From Amoebidium appalachense (lineage: Eukaryota; Ichthyosporea), in assembly GCA_963693365.1 (NCBI GenBank), contig CAVNZM010000008.1, forward strand, positions 5,580,001 through 5,644,000: a stretch of 64,000 nt of DNA, in the 5' to 3' direction. The notes beneath the pieces are model-generated. The model saw only the letters and a list, made by a program, of their open reading frames with translations, was not told the origin of the DNA and did not search any database. This document shows positions 1 through 23,849 of the stretch, piece by piece. Numbering within the stretch: position 1 is the stretch's first letter; each line of letters opens with the position of its first letter. The position numbers and the translations under genes were made by a program.

Positions 1-1839
1 TCTTGGTTAGATACCTTAGTGATCCCCATAGTTAAGAAGGACTCTGAGGGCCCCATATCATCCTTTCGCCCCATTACACTAACCCAGGTTGTTCGTAGAT
101 TCTTTGAAGCTTGCTTACTTAGGTTATTTGCACATCACCCTAGGTTTCAATCTATTCTTCACATACACCCATGCCAATCCGCTTTTCGTAAAAACAATTC
201 ATGTTATGTTCAAATAATGGCACTGCACGATTCTATGCAAGTTGGTGCACAATATGTTGGCTTTATTGATTGGAAAACTGCTTACGATTCTGTCTCCCCT
301 GGTCTCCTATGGGAAAAGCTTGCTGCACGGGGTGTACCACACTGCATTGGTGTTCTGTTAGAAGCACTCTTGTCTCAAACCTATGGTAGAGCTGTGGTTA
401 ATGGGCATCTTTCATATGGTTTTGCTCGTACTAGAGGTCTCTTGCAGGGTTCATTGCTTAGCCCCTTTTTGTTTAACCTATTTATAGATGATTTGGCTGT
501 CAAGATTTACGCCGAAAACGATGACCCTATTAATAACTTTCCGCCTGCACTTCTCTATGCTGATGATCTGTCCCTCCTTGCCCGTACCCCTAGACGCCTG
601 CAAAGATTGTTCGATGTAGTGTCAGAGTGGTGCAAGGCAAACCTTATGATCCTTAACATAGACAAATGTGGTGTTCTTGTACCTGATATAGCTAACAATT
701 TACACACATTTACATTATCATCTAAACCTGTACCTATAGTTCCAGAATACAAATATCTTGGTGTTCCGGTTGATTCTGTTGGTGTTATGTTTCCCCATAT
801 GGTCGAAAAGAGGGTAGAGTTGGCTCGTAAGCGGTTAGCTTTCTTCTCGGCTAATATTTTTAAAGACACACCCCTCCATCCTTCTATTAGACTTACATTT
901 ATTCGCACTTTTGTCTTCCCGGCATGTGAATATGGTTTACCCCTTCTCGCCGCTTGGATCAAGAAAGAGAGAACTAGAGCGCTTAAACCCTTGGCAAATT
1001 TCCTTGAAGCAGAAGTTGCCTCCTTTCTATCTAACAACTGTTGTAAACCTGGGCCTGTAACGCTCTCGATATATGGTCTGGTCCCAATAGCTGCTAGAGT
1101 ATCCTATCTCGCGCTGAAATTCAATAAGCACATAAGCCGCTTAAAGAAGTATTTGCCCTCCCACCCTCTCTTCTCTATCCGACCTGTCCCCTCCTCACCT
1201 CTCCCCTCTTTCCTCCCCTCTCTCTCCCCTTCTCCCCTGGGCACAAATACAAATAAACCCCGCAATAGTGTGTGTGTGACTTTGGACTGCCACTTACTTA
1301 TTAAACATGTACACAATCACAAGATAATCACGCAATATAACAAATGGAAAAAGATACCACACGACACTAGACCCGATGAAAGCATACACCTTGAAAAACT
1401 AAGCCTTATGTCTCGTTTTATATATACTGACCGCCTCAACCATATTGCCAAATATGGCACTCGCAAGTGTATAACACCTAAATACATATTACCTTCCTGT
1501 AGAACTGGTCTTTCTCTAGCTGATGGTATTATTGATCAATTACCACGCTTTTACTGTACACGTGCTATACAGTGGAGATCTAATAAGTATAAGGTGGCAT
1601 CATTTGCATGCCCAAACAACACACACACACACCAGTTTAACCGGTCATGTATCGCCAAATGTAGTTTGATAGACCACATAATACCGCAACACACACACGT
1701 CACATTCACAACAGACACCCAGAAAGATAGCCTACCTGTAAATTACAACATCCTTGATTTTATACTAAACACGCGTAACTACGACCTGTTTATTAGATGT
1801 ATTGATTGGCTTGAGAAACACATCACTACAAAATTATAG
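1..1839 (+). CDS. LINE-type (non-LTR) reverse transcriptase, 3' part of ORF, 5' truncated by window edge
   Basis: The frame is open from base 1 to a TAG at 1837-1839 (612 codons), so the ORF continues beyond the left edge. Reverse transcriptase motifs appear in order: a KKD...SSFRPITLT block near 30-85 (RT motif 1), FIDWKTAYDS near 262-291 (motif A, first catalytic Asp), LLQGSLLSPFLFNLFIDDL near 439-495 (motif B), and YADD at 556-567 (motif C catalytic pair). A thumb-like and C-terminal region of about 400 residues follows, with no recognisable RNase H or zinc knuckle. Non-LTR enzymes copy their RNA at a nicked target site. The first ATG at 28 is internal and is not the true start. The C-terminal half has a low-complexity Ser/Pro stretch around 1170-1240 and is otherwise intact. 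The clade cannot be assigned by eye. Confidence 0.88.
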   Translation, partial: SWLDTLVIPIVKKDSEGPISSFRPITLTQVVRRFFEACLLRLFAHHPRFQSILHIHPCQSAFRKNNSCYVQIMALHDSMQVGAQYVGFIDWKTAYDSVSPGLLWEKLAARGVPHCIGVLLEALLSQTYGRAVVNGHLSYGFARTRGLLQGSLLSPFLFNLFIDDLAVKIYAENDDPINNFPPALLYADDLSLLARTPRRLQRLFDVVSEWCKANLMILNIDKCGVLVPDIANNLHTFTLSSKPVPIVPEYKYLGVPVDSVGVMFPHMVEKRVELARKRLAFFSANIFKDTPLHPSIRLTFIRTFVFPACEYGLPLLAAWIKKERTRALKPLANFLEAEVASFLSNNCCKPGPVTLSIYGLVPIAARVSYLALKFNKHISRLKKYLPSHPLFSIRPVPSSPLPSFLPSLSPSPLGTNTNKPRNSVCVTLDCHLLIKHVHNHKIITQYNKWKKIPHDTRPDESIHLEKLSLMSRFIYTDRLNHIAKYGTRKCITPKYILPSCRTGLSLADGIIDQLPRFYCTRAIQWRSNKYKVASFACPNNTHTHQFNRSCIAKCSLIDHIIPQHTHVTFTTDTQKDSLPVNYNILDFILNTRNYDLFIRCIDWLEKHITTKL

Positions 1840-1859
1840 CGCACGCGCACACACACACA

Positions 1860-1916
<57 letters not shown>

Positions 1917-1948
1917 CCAGCTGATACCGAGTGTCCCGAGGGGAGCCC

Positions 1949-1990
<42 letters not shown>
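1840..1990 (+). mobile_element. 3' UTR and poly-A tail of the LINE
   Basis: Directly after the RT stop codon comes a (CA)n stretch (about 1849-1915), then a short GC-rich hairpin (GGGG-AG-CCCC, 940-949 of the second kilobase, i.e. 1940-1949), then 37 uninterrupted A residues (1954-1990). A terminal hairpin followed by poly-A is the expected 3' end of an element copied by target-primed reverse transcription. No target-site duplication can be defined because the 5' end is outside the window. Confidence 0.7.
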
Positions 1991-1991
<1 letters not shown>

Positions 1992-2048
1992 GGGGAACCC
2001 CAACTAATTGATTTCTCCTTGTAGTCTTTATGGTGTCTCGTAGAGAAA

Positions 2049-2187
2049 GTAAACCCTGATATATAGTCACCACCCGACATCTATGTACGTGATCATGATA
2101 TACCGCTGAGGGGATATTCCGAGCAAACCCCCCCCCCCCCATACCTGAGACTGGTTCTCTTTGCCTCGAGTAAACAGCGTAAACCCC
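2049..2187 (-). repeat. R1 dispersed repeat, copy 1
   Basis: Copy of a roughly 110-140 bp repeat found five times in the window. On its own strand it starts with GGGGTTTACGCTGTTTACTC, passes through a CAGTCTCAGGTATG motif, then a homopolymer G run, then GCTCGGAATATCCCCTCAGC, and ends near ATGTCGGGTGGTGACTATAT. This copy is on the minus strand, so the run appears as poly-C around 2127-2140. It lies in tandem with copy 2 and 58 bases downstream of the LINE poly-A. Confidence 0.85.
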
Positions 2188-2280
2188 ATCATGATATACC
2201 GCTGAGGGGATATTCCGAGCAAAACCCCCCCCCATACCTGAGACTGGTTCTCTTTGCCTCGAGTAAACAGCGTAAACCCC
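2188..2280 (-). repeat. R1 dispersed repeat, copy 2 (partial, tandem)
   Basis: This copy is nearly identical to copy 1 from the GGTATATCATGAT side through the poly-C run to the GTAAACCCC end. It lacks the ATGTCGGGTGG end because it abuts copy 1 head to tail. Confidence 0.85.
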
Positions 2281-3323
2281 AACTCAGTTTCTAACTGCTC
2301 TACGCGAATTGAGCAGACTTTTAGATATTTAGAGAACGGCTTTGGTTCTCTAAATTCGCCGAGTATTTAGATATTCAGATCCACGCGAAGCGACTCATCG
2401 GTCCGTGTTTGGACGTTGGCACAGTTTTCAAAGTAGGCTAAGACTTAGAGAAAAGGTATTACATTCACACACGTGAGAGTGTGTTTGTTTGGATCTTAGG
2501 ATATAACTAGCTTTAGCAGAGGCTGAGTTACCTCCGAGGTGAGTGCGCGTGCGTGCGTGTGCGCGTGCCTACGTAGTAATTACCTACTTTCAGAATACTT
2601 CCTAACCACGCCTTGCTCGCAGATACACGCATTCGTTCACACACACACACACGCAGACGCACCGTGTTACATTTGAGTTAACGTGTATGCAGAAGTGTAG
2701 AGATAAAGCAAACGCACAACCGTGCTTGCGTAAACTCACACTACAGCATGACTGCACGCATTCACACACGCAACAAGCATACACCTGCATGCCAGAAGCT
2801 CTTCTCTGTTTCATTGATTTCCAGTTGCCTTCACGCCCCCTCCCCTCCCCCCCCCCTCCCCCCCTACCTCCCCCCCCCCCTCCCCCTTTCCTCCCCTCCC
2901 CCCCCCCCCCCCCCCCCCACCATTAACCCCACACAAAACACACACATACACACAATCACAAACACATAAGCGCGGGTCTTGGTGTGTGTGTATGTTTCTA
3001 TGCCTTGCACCTTACTCTTCTCCCACCTTGCATCTATGCTTTATGCTGGTCGGCGCTTCCACTCCCCCCCCTCCCCCCTCCTCCCCCTTTCCCCCCCCTC
3101 CCCCCCCTCTCCCTCCCCCTCTCCCTTTCTGCCCCCTCCTTACACAGCTTTCCAGTTACCCTTTTCACCATGTTCCCGTTCCCATAGCTTTTCTTGTTGC
3201 CCTGCAGGTACATACCCCCCCCCCCCCCCCCCCCCCTCCCCTCCCCCGCCCCCTCTCCCACACACACACACACACACTCACATACATATACACGCACGCA
3301 CACAAGCACACACACACGCTCAC

Positions 3324-3385
<62 letters not shown>

Positions 3386-3402
3386 CACACGCGCGCGCGC
3401 GT

Positions 3403-3454
<52 letters not shown>

Positions 3455-3908
3455 ACACACACGCAAACACAGTGGGTCCTTCTTCTTTCTATGCCCTGTG
3501 ATGACATCTGCGCCCTTCTAACCGGGTCCAGTGAAGCACACACCTGTGTGTGCCGGTATTCATCTGCTCCCCCCCCCCCTCCCCCCCCCCCCCCCGGTTT
3601 CATCTCGCACATCCCGCCCTCCACCAGTCGTTCTTCCCAACCCCTGCCTTCCTTCTGTCAACTCCCCCCCCCCTCCCCCCCCTTGCCCCTCCGGGCGGGA
3701 ACCTTTATTACGTAGTTTTTCTTGATAGCAATTCCCCCTTGGCTATAGCAATTTCCCCTTGGCTTCCACACCCCACTTCATTCCCCAATTTTTTATCTAT
3801 CCCTATCCCGTTTGTCCGAGAGGTTTAGCTCTTACACAGGAGTCACACAAACGCAGGTGACAAACTAACACACATTTGCGGCAGTGTGCACGCACGGGCA
3901 CATGCACC

Positions 3909-3993
<85 letters not shown>

Positions 3994-4068
3994 ACACATA
4001 CACACATGCTTTCGCACACAGACACACACACATACATGTACACGCGCGCACACACACACACAAACACA

Positions 4069-4115
<47 letters not shown>

Positions 4116-4390
4116 CCAGTCACACTACATCTCAGTCACGCTTACACATTCACACTCAAAACTCGCTCGCTCGAGCTCATACGCTTTCATGATCACACGC
4201 TTCTCCCTTTTTTTCTCCCCCCCCCCCCCCGCGCATCTTAAGAAACCTCTTTCCAATGGCTAATCGTTTTGCGTAACCGGCAGAGGGCAGCACCCGTCTC
4301 AGACCGCTTCAATACTCTGTCTGCAACCCAATTGCATGTGTCGGTGTTTAGCCTTTTATGGTGATTTTTCCTTCTTTTTCTAGATTCAAG
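2281..4390. other. Intergenic/upstream region of the R3H-SUZ gene: simple repeats
   Basis: About 300 bases of unique sequence come first, including a perfect 10-bp-arm hairpin at 2328-2354. Simple repeats follow: C/T-rich runs (2840-2920, 3060-3130, 3215-3260, 3570-3595) and (CA)n or (CA)n/(CG)n tracts (3260-3470, 3910-4110). I see no credible coding exon. His/Thr, Cys/Val or Pro-rich open frames here are translations of the repeats. Core promoter elements of the downstream gene could not be recognised. Confidence 0.6.
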
Positions 4391-16800
<12,410 letters not shown>

Positions 16801-16942
16801 GGGGGTAGGGGGGATGCGTGTTGGATGGATTTACCGGGCTCCTTTAAAAGGGAAAAATGGAAAGGGAAAATGAAAAATACGGGGAGCTTTTTAGGCGGCG
16901 CTGTAGGGCAGAGTAGCTGGTGGGTGTTTCGAGTGTGTGTGT

Positions 16943-16982
<40 letters not shown>

Positions 16983-17436
16983 TGTTTTTTTTTTTTGAGG
17001 GTTCTTGGGCTTGTTTGGTGTTTGTTTATTGCAGTTTTAGGGATTGAAAACTCTTGTTCTCTACGATACCAGGGAACCCCCCCGAGATGTATTCTTGTGT
17101 GTTGTAGCCCCTTTCTCTTTTGTGAAACTTCGGGATGGGGGTAGAGCCCCCCGAAGGAAGGGAAGGGGAGGGAGGGAGGGAGGGAGGCGGGGGGGGGGGG
17201 GGGGGGGGGAGGGGGGGGAGGGGGGAGGGGGAATGATTTGAGCACGTCTGTCAGGGGTACTGATTGTCCAGATTTCGGATTCGGTAATTGTTTTTTTCCC
17301 CCGTATTTTGGGTTTTTCGATGCTCAGAACATTGTAGGATGAAGTGCAAAGGCGGAGGGCGGAGGACGTATGAAGAACTTCGAAACTTGTATCTATGATT
17401 TTGTGTTTTTACTCCGCGTTGCTCTTAGATGCTGGC

Positions 17437-17484
<48 letters not shown>

Positions 17485-17554
17485 CTTTTTTTTTTGTTTT
17501 TTTTTTTTTTGTTCTTTTTTTTTGCCTTTTTTTGCCTTTTTTTTTCCCCTTACC

Positions 17555-17594
<40 letters not shown>

Positions 17595-18247
17595 TTTTTT
17601 TTTTTTTTTTTTTTTTCTTTTCTTTTTTCCTTCTTCTCCCCTTGGAGATGTTGTTTGCTGTAGTAGTTTTTTATTGTAATTTATCCCATTTTGCTGGCAT
17701 CTTGTTTGTAGTGAATGGCTTCTTGGTGTACCTGGTACTCACAAGTTTTCCCGATGGGTGTGTGTGTGTTCGTGGTGGGGAATGTGTGTGTGTGGATGTA
17801 TGCATGTGTGCGTGCATGTATTCGTACGTGGTTGCGTTTGTATATGGAGGCAGCCTCGGCGCAGGGGGGGAGGGGGATGGCAGTTACGATTGCAGCTGTT
17901 AAAGAATAACTGTGTGAGTTCTCTATCAAGACCTAAATCTCAGCAATAATAAATGGTTGTCCATTTGCAGACGTTGTTCTTATCAAACTCCGTTCGACAA
18001 AAGCGCAGGCGCACTCACACCACACACACACATGAACATTTGATTTTTCGAAACCCCCCCCCCCCCCCCCCCCCCTCCCCCCCCGGGGGCCCCCTCCCCC
18101 CAGTTTAGCAGATATATGGGATGTGACGAAGAGGGGTAGAAGTAGGAAGGGGATTTGGGGGGGGGGGGGGGGGGTTGCCACGGTGCTTTGGTGTGGGGTT
18201 GGCCGGTAGTGGAAGGCTGTGTGTATGTGTGAGACTCGTCACTGTGG

Positions 18248-18285
<38 letters not shown>

Positions 18286-18628
18286 TATACCGGTATATAC
18301 GGTGTGCGTGTATGTGTGTGTGTATATACGTATGTATTTTTTTGTTTAGGGGGCGGGGGAGGGGGGATTAAAAAGAATCAAGGTCAGGTTTTCATAGGGC
18401 CTGTATGTTCCGGAGTCTGAGACCTCGCAATCGGATTTCCGGTATATAACACATCAAAGACAAGAATCGGATCTTTCGAACATTTACGCGCGGAACACTT
18501 TTGTAGTGATTATGAAGAACAGAAACCAGCACCGTGTAACGGGAGTCCTGCACAGCAGGTCTCCTACAACCTGACTCTCTGAGAGTCCCGGGAGGACCGT
18601 TTTTTTTTTTGTTTTTTTTTTGTTGTTG

Positions 18629-18663
<35 letters not shown>

Positions 18664-18885
18664 GGGGGGCTGCTGGAGCAGTGCACGTGTGTATGCGTGT
18701 GTGGTCACCGTGGTGGTGGTGGTGGGGGGAGGGGGGAGGGGGGGGGGGGGGAGGGGATCGTTGGGGGGAGGGCCTGTGTGTTTCGCAGGTATGGCATTGG
18801 TGTGTGCTTGTGCCCACGCGTGCACGTGCAATATAACCAGTGTGTGTGTCACCATGACCGCGCGTGCGCACACGTGTTTGTTTGC

Positions 18886-18968
<83 letters not shown>

Positions 18969-19223
18969 CCGTGTGTGCGTGTGTACACAAAGACCTTCCC
19001 CAAGAAGTCGTGTAGCAGCACCTGTTTTTGCATTGGTTTCGTAAAATTTAAATACTATTCATAATTCAAAGAGTATTTCATCACCCACTACGCTTCATGT
19101 GTGTAGCCTGATACAAATGTACATACGTGTGTGTGGGTGCCCATCAAGAATAGCCTTCATGATGTTGTGGTTGCGTCCACTTTTCTTCTCCCTCCCCCCC
19201 CCCCCCCTCCCCCTGGCCCGCCC

Positions 19224-19262
<39 letters not shown>

Positions 19263-19783
19263 CCGTCTCCCTCTTACTCTTTCTCGAGGCTCTCTCTCTC
19301 TCTTTCTCTCCCCCAGCGCCCCCCCCCCCCCCCCCCTTTCTCTCTCTCCCCCCCCCCCCCCCTCCCCCCTCTCTTTCTCTCTATTGTTCTTTGATGATGG
19401 CGGGGAAGCCCTTCCCCGGCCCCTCCGTCCCCCTCTCCACCCCCAGCACACACACACACCTTCCCCCATTCCCACGGACAAAGGCACACACACAAGCACA
19501 TGCACATGCCAAAAACACATCAACAGAACAAAACACACAAGCCCCGCCCCCCCCCCCCCCCCCCGCACCTGCCTGCCCGCCCCCTCATTGCTTTGGCTAT
19601 AACTGGCAGTGGAAATAGGCAGAGCAGGCTTTTATAATCGAAGCAACGGGATGCTCCGGAGCCAAAAGAAAGACTAACAGTCTGTTGACAAGCAATCGAT
19701 TGACTATATCAATGATACTATGATAGGCGGGTAAGGTTGGGTCTTTAAATCTAGATATTCTCAACTTTGAAACTGTATCTGTA

Positions 19784-19824
<41 letters not shown>

Positions 19825-20140
19825 TGGGGGGAGGGGGGAGGGGGAAGTGGGAGGGGGAGGGGGACGTAGTCTCAAACCTGCTACTATGCTATGCTAAATT
19901 TATCGATCGTTTCTGCTGGAACAATTTCAGGTACATGATAAGCCAGTAAATAATGTGGAGTCCTCTCTCGGTACGCGAGCGCCCGTGTGTGCGCGTGTGC
20001 TTTGCATATGAGCGTTTTTGTGTGCCCACAAACACATGGTGTGTGTGTTTGGTGTGTATTGGCCCCACCGGATGGGAAGGGGGGAGAGGGAGGGCCAACC
20101 ACATCGGCAGAGTTAACTTGTTCCAAGGGTTTGCAGAATT
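16801..20140. other. Intergenic region: homopolymers and (GT)n/(CA)n
   Basis: Downstream of the R3H-SUZ gene. It holds T runs (16944-16995, 17440-17545), C/T runs (17570-17640), G runs (17180-17230, 18630-18670, 18740-18760), (GT)n (18250-18285, 18880-18960, 19785-19822) and C-rich blocks (18055-18105, 19195-19380). Short unique islands lie at 17230-17420, 18390-18600 and 19620-19780. No exon with supportable splice sites and composition was found. Confidence 0.6.
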
Positions 20141-20149
20141 ATTTTGTTA

Positions 20150-20535
20150 ACAGCAGAATTATTCAGCAAAAGCAGAATTATCCAGCAAAAGCAGAATTAT
20201 TCAGCAACAGCAGAATTGTTCAGCAAAAGTAGAATTGTCCGGCAAAAGTAGAATCGTTCAGCAAAAGCGGGATGGTTCAGCAAAAGCGGAATTATTCAGC
20301 AAAGAGCAGAATTTTTCTGCTAAAAGCAGGTTTATTCTGCTGCCGTGAGCAGAATCATTCTGCTTTCTGCGGATTAATTCAGCTAAAAGCAGAATGGTTT
20401 TGCTTTCAGTGAATTTTTCTGCGGAATAATTCACCTAAAAGCAGAGGGATTCTGCTAAAGGCAGAATGACTATGCTAAAAGCAGAATAATTATTCAGCTT
20501 TTCGCAGAGTAAATCTGCTTTTTGCGTGTTGATTC
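20150..20535 (+). repeat. Degenerate 19-bp minisatellite (GCAGAATTATTCAGCAAAA family)
   Basis: About 20 head-to-tail units of 17-20 bases share GCAGAAT-TTCAGCAAA. Divergence rises from left to right. In the right half the unit becomes self-complementary (AGCAGAA..TTCTGCT), so neighbouring units could form hairpins. No open reading frame is retained across it. Confidence 0.9.
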
Positions 20536-20570
20536 TGCCGATGTGATTGGTTTTTTTATTTTTATTTTTT

Positions 20571-20607
<37 letters not shown>

Positions 20608-20860
20608 TCGACTTGATCTGCAACTGACAAATCTGTATTTACCATACGGTTAGTGCTGTCATTGTTTTTCTCTTAATACCCTCCTAGTGTAGGCATATCA
20701 TTCCAAATGTTTCAAACCTGGCGAATTGATAACCATGCCATTACATTTAATTAAATACTGTTAGTGACTTCAACGTGCACTCATGTTCCCCCAAACGGGA
20801 GGGGGGAGGAGGGGGTAGGCGGGTGGGGGGGTGGGGTCGGGAAGAGGGGGGACGGGGGGA

Positions 20861-20899
<39 letters not shown>

Positions 20900-20978
20900 A
20901 GAGGCGGAGGGGGGTAGACAGGGGAGGGGAAGGGAAGGAGGGGGGGGCTCTTCATGTGAATTGGAAAAATCATAACAA

Positions 20979-21315
20979 ATTTGTGCCGGTCGGTCACTTA
21001 ACTGAGGAGTATTGCTGAGATGTGGCGAGTTTTGCAGAGGTTAGAAAGCGAAAGAGAGAGGGAGTGGGATGCCCATAGAGACTTTAAGTGATTAATATGT
21101 TGTGTGATGTTGTATTAATTTGTGCCGGTCGGTCAGTTAACTGAGGAGTATTGCTGAGATGTGGGGAGTTTTGTATTAATTTGTGCCGGTCGGTCAGTTA
21201 ACTGAGGAGTATTGCTGAGATGTGGGGAGTTTTGCAGAGGTTAGAAAGCGAAAGAGAGAGGGAGTGGGATGCCCATAGAGACTTTAAGTGATTAATATGT
21301 TGTGTGATGTTGTAT
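20979..21315 (+). repeat. Nested tandem duplication, about 136-bp and 62-bp units
   Basis: A block starting TTTGTGCCGGTCGGTCACTT and ending TTGTGTGATGTTGTAT occurs at about 20980-21115 and 21178-21313. Between them is a third copy of only its first part, up to GGGGAGTTTTGTATTAA. The copies differ by very few bases, so the duplication is recent or an assembly artefact. Confidence 0.9.
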
Positions 21316-21438
21316 TTGTTGGTGTTGGTGGTGGTGGTGGTGGTGGTGGTGGGGTGGGGTGGGGGTGGGGTGGGGTGGGGTGGGGTGGGGTGGGTGGGTG
21401 GTGGTGGTGGGGGGGGTACCTGTGTGCGTGGTTCATAT

Positions 21439-21473
<35 letters not shown>

Positions 21474-21476
21474 TCG

Positions 21477-21516
<40 letters not shown>

Positions 21517-21948
21517 TGTGCGTGTGTGTGTGTGCGTGTTGTGTGTACATGTGTGTGTGTATGTGCGTGTGTGCGCGCGCGCGGTGTGTGTGTGTGCGTG
21601 TGTGTGTGTGTGCGTGCGTGCGTGCGTGTGTGTGTGTGTTATCGTTCGTGCGCGCGCGTGCGTGTGTGCTCTCGTGTGCGTGTGTGTGTGCACACGTATG
21701 CGGTGCGCGCACGTGTGTGTACATGCGTTGTGTGCGTGCGCGTGTGTGTGTGGGTGTGTACTTGTGCATCTGACATGTGCATGCGTGTGTGTGTGTGTTT
21801 GTGTTCACAGTGGCAAGTTGCGCGCGTCTGTGCTTTGCTCAGATTGCTTGGTTACCGATAGGCCTACTACTACGTTCGTTCCATTGTGGCTTTATGATAC
21901 ACACGAGGAATAGTCCCCTGCCACATGAACCGGCCTACAACCTCCAAG

Positions 21949-21990
<42 letters not shown>

Positions 21991-23160
21991 CCGCCCCCTC
22001 CCCCCCAGCCCCCCTCCCCCCTCCCCCCGCCATTTCCCTCCCCTCTTAGCCCTCCCTCCCTCCTCCTCTCCCCCCAGAAACCCCTGCACGTGCATATTCG
22101 GTTCTTATATCCGAGATTTCTGAAGGAAACTGTTCATTCAAGGGTGACTGACGGGTGCTGGCCTGGCCAACACCTTCAACGAGCAGCGAGCCACATACGT
22201 ATAGGTTTGCACCCCTCAAGAGTAGGGTAAATCAAAGAATAGGTTGACCAGGAGCCGCGGAAAATATAGCGTAGGTATGTAGACAGAAACTTCTATGCAC
22301 TAGGGGACAAACAATAATTTAATAACTTTTAATATTTTACAAAATAAATATGAGCATTTTTTATCCACAAAAAAGATACATCATGCTAAAAATACAAACG
22401 TCTATCTCTCTACCAATAAATCAACAGAGTAAGAGCTCTGAAGGAATGCTTTTGCCGCGCTCGCACATTCTTTCTGAAGCGCTCTTAGCGAACCATAAAT
22501 TTGTGGGATTGAAAGTAATTGATTCAAGAACCAATGGAAAATAAACACAAATCAAATCGCTCGAACACGAACCGAAGCTATTAGGCTAAGCACGTTGATT
22601 GGTTCATCTCTGTTGGCTCACGCCAGCTGCATTCTTCAGCCCAAACAGCAACAGTTGAACCTTTTCAACAAAAAGGCTTTGGTGAGACCTAGGGCTACAT
22701 GTTCGCCACGATTTTAAAATATGTTTGTGCAGTAAATATCAGGTTACTAAAGATACTTCATTTTCTGCGCGCAATGTTTTTAATATGTCGCTACTCGCCG
22801 TCTCAGAGGGGCGGTGCGAACCGTTAATTGCTGAGGAGGGTAAAACGATTGACGGTGCAGCTTTAGCCAATCATCAATGTTACAAACAGAAACCGCGAGC
22901 TTAACGACTCACCTGCCAGACGCATTTGCAGACTTAGGCCATATATGGTCAAAGTCGTGATTGGTTCGTTATATCGTCCACCAATAATCTGAACGCGGGG
23001 ATTTCAAATTTGATCATGACGGTCGCGCTGAATAACCGTAGCCCGTTCTCCCATACCCCCTCTGACTCCCTAAACTTGATGGGGCCGCTAATATCTCATA
23101 TGGAAATTGATCAAAATACATCAAATTTCACAATCTGGACGCTTAGCCCTTAAAGCAAGG
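21316..23160. other. Intergenic region: (GT)n/(CG)n tract, then unique sequence
   Basis: 21330-21800 is GT/GTGC/GGTGG simple repeat. 21948-22080 is C-rich. 22080-23160 is AT-richer unique DNA with no repeats visible and no convincing coding exon. The short open frames here lack family features and splice signals. Confidence 0.55.
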
Positions 23161-23410
23161 TCCGTATCTACCATTTTAAGTCCCGATTGAGGATGATCCG
23201 ATCGAGGATTTCGGATTGCCCTGACGCGGCTATTGAAGTTCTCGAACATATCAAGTAATCAAGGATGTGACGTCATTTGTTTACAAAAACGTCAGAATGA
23301 CGTCATGCCCTCGATCGCTTGATTGATTCGAGAATTTCAAGAGCCGCAACAGGGCCATCCGAAATCCTCGATCGGATAATCCTCGATTTGTCTAAAATGG
23401 TAGATACGGA
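23161..23410. mobile_element. Fold-back (MITE-like) inverted-repeat element
   Basis: The left arm begins TCCGTATCTACCATTTTAAG and the right arm ends with its reverse complement. The arms are about 110 bases each, with mismatches, and contain GATCGAGGATTTCGGAT. A short centre is flanked by two TGACGTCA octamers (23268-23275 and 23298-23305). The size and long imperfect arms suggest a non-autonomous fold-back or MITE element. No transposase is present and target duplications were not identified. Confidence 0.75.
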
Positions 23411-23807
23411 GGTTGGACATGTGCCTTTGGACGTCACGTCTCCACCAGAAGCACCGACACGCTTCCGAAGCACGCCCGCACACCATAGATGCTCGTTTCC
23501 TTTTTCCCGCCAAAACAACTTTTGCAGAGTTACCTGGGGACACGTGTGCGTTTATATTTCTGTTTTTTATACTCTTTGCGCACCAGCATAAAACAAAAAT
23601 AGCACAAGACGATTCCGGTTAACGTTGTAGGGTAGGGCAAAGCCCCGCGATTTGCAATCAGAACAGGTGACGGGGCTCGAGATTTGCAATCAGAACAGGT
23701 GACGGGGAGAAGGGGGGCCATGGCCACGTGCGTTTGCAGAAGGGGGGGAGGGGGGGGGGGGGGGGGGGGGAGAAATAGAGAGAGAGAGAGAGAGAGGGTG
23801 TGTGTGT

Positions 23808-23849
<42 letters not shown>

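Noticed and set aside
1779-2235. Minus-strand open frames across the poly-A, (CA)n and R1 copies
   Set aside because: They read through homopolymers and repeats and differ between R1 copies, so there is no evidence that R1 encodes a protein on its own.
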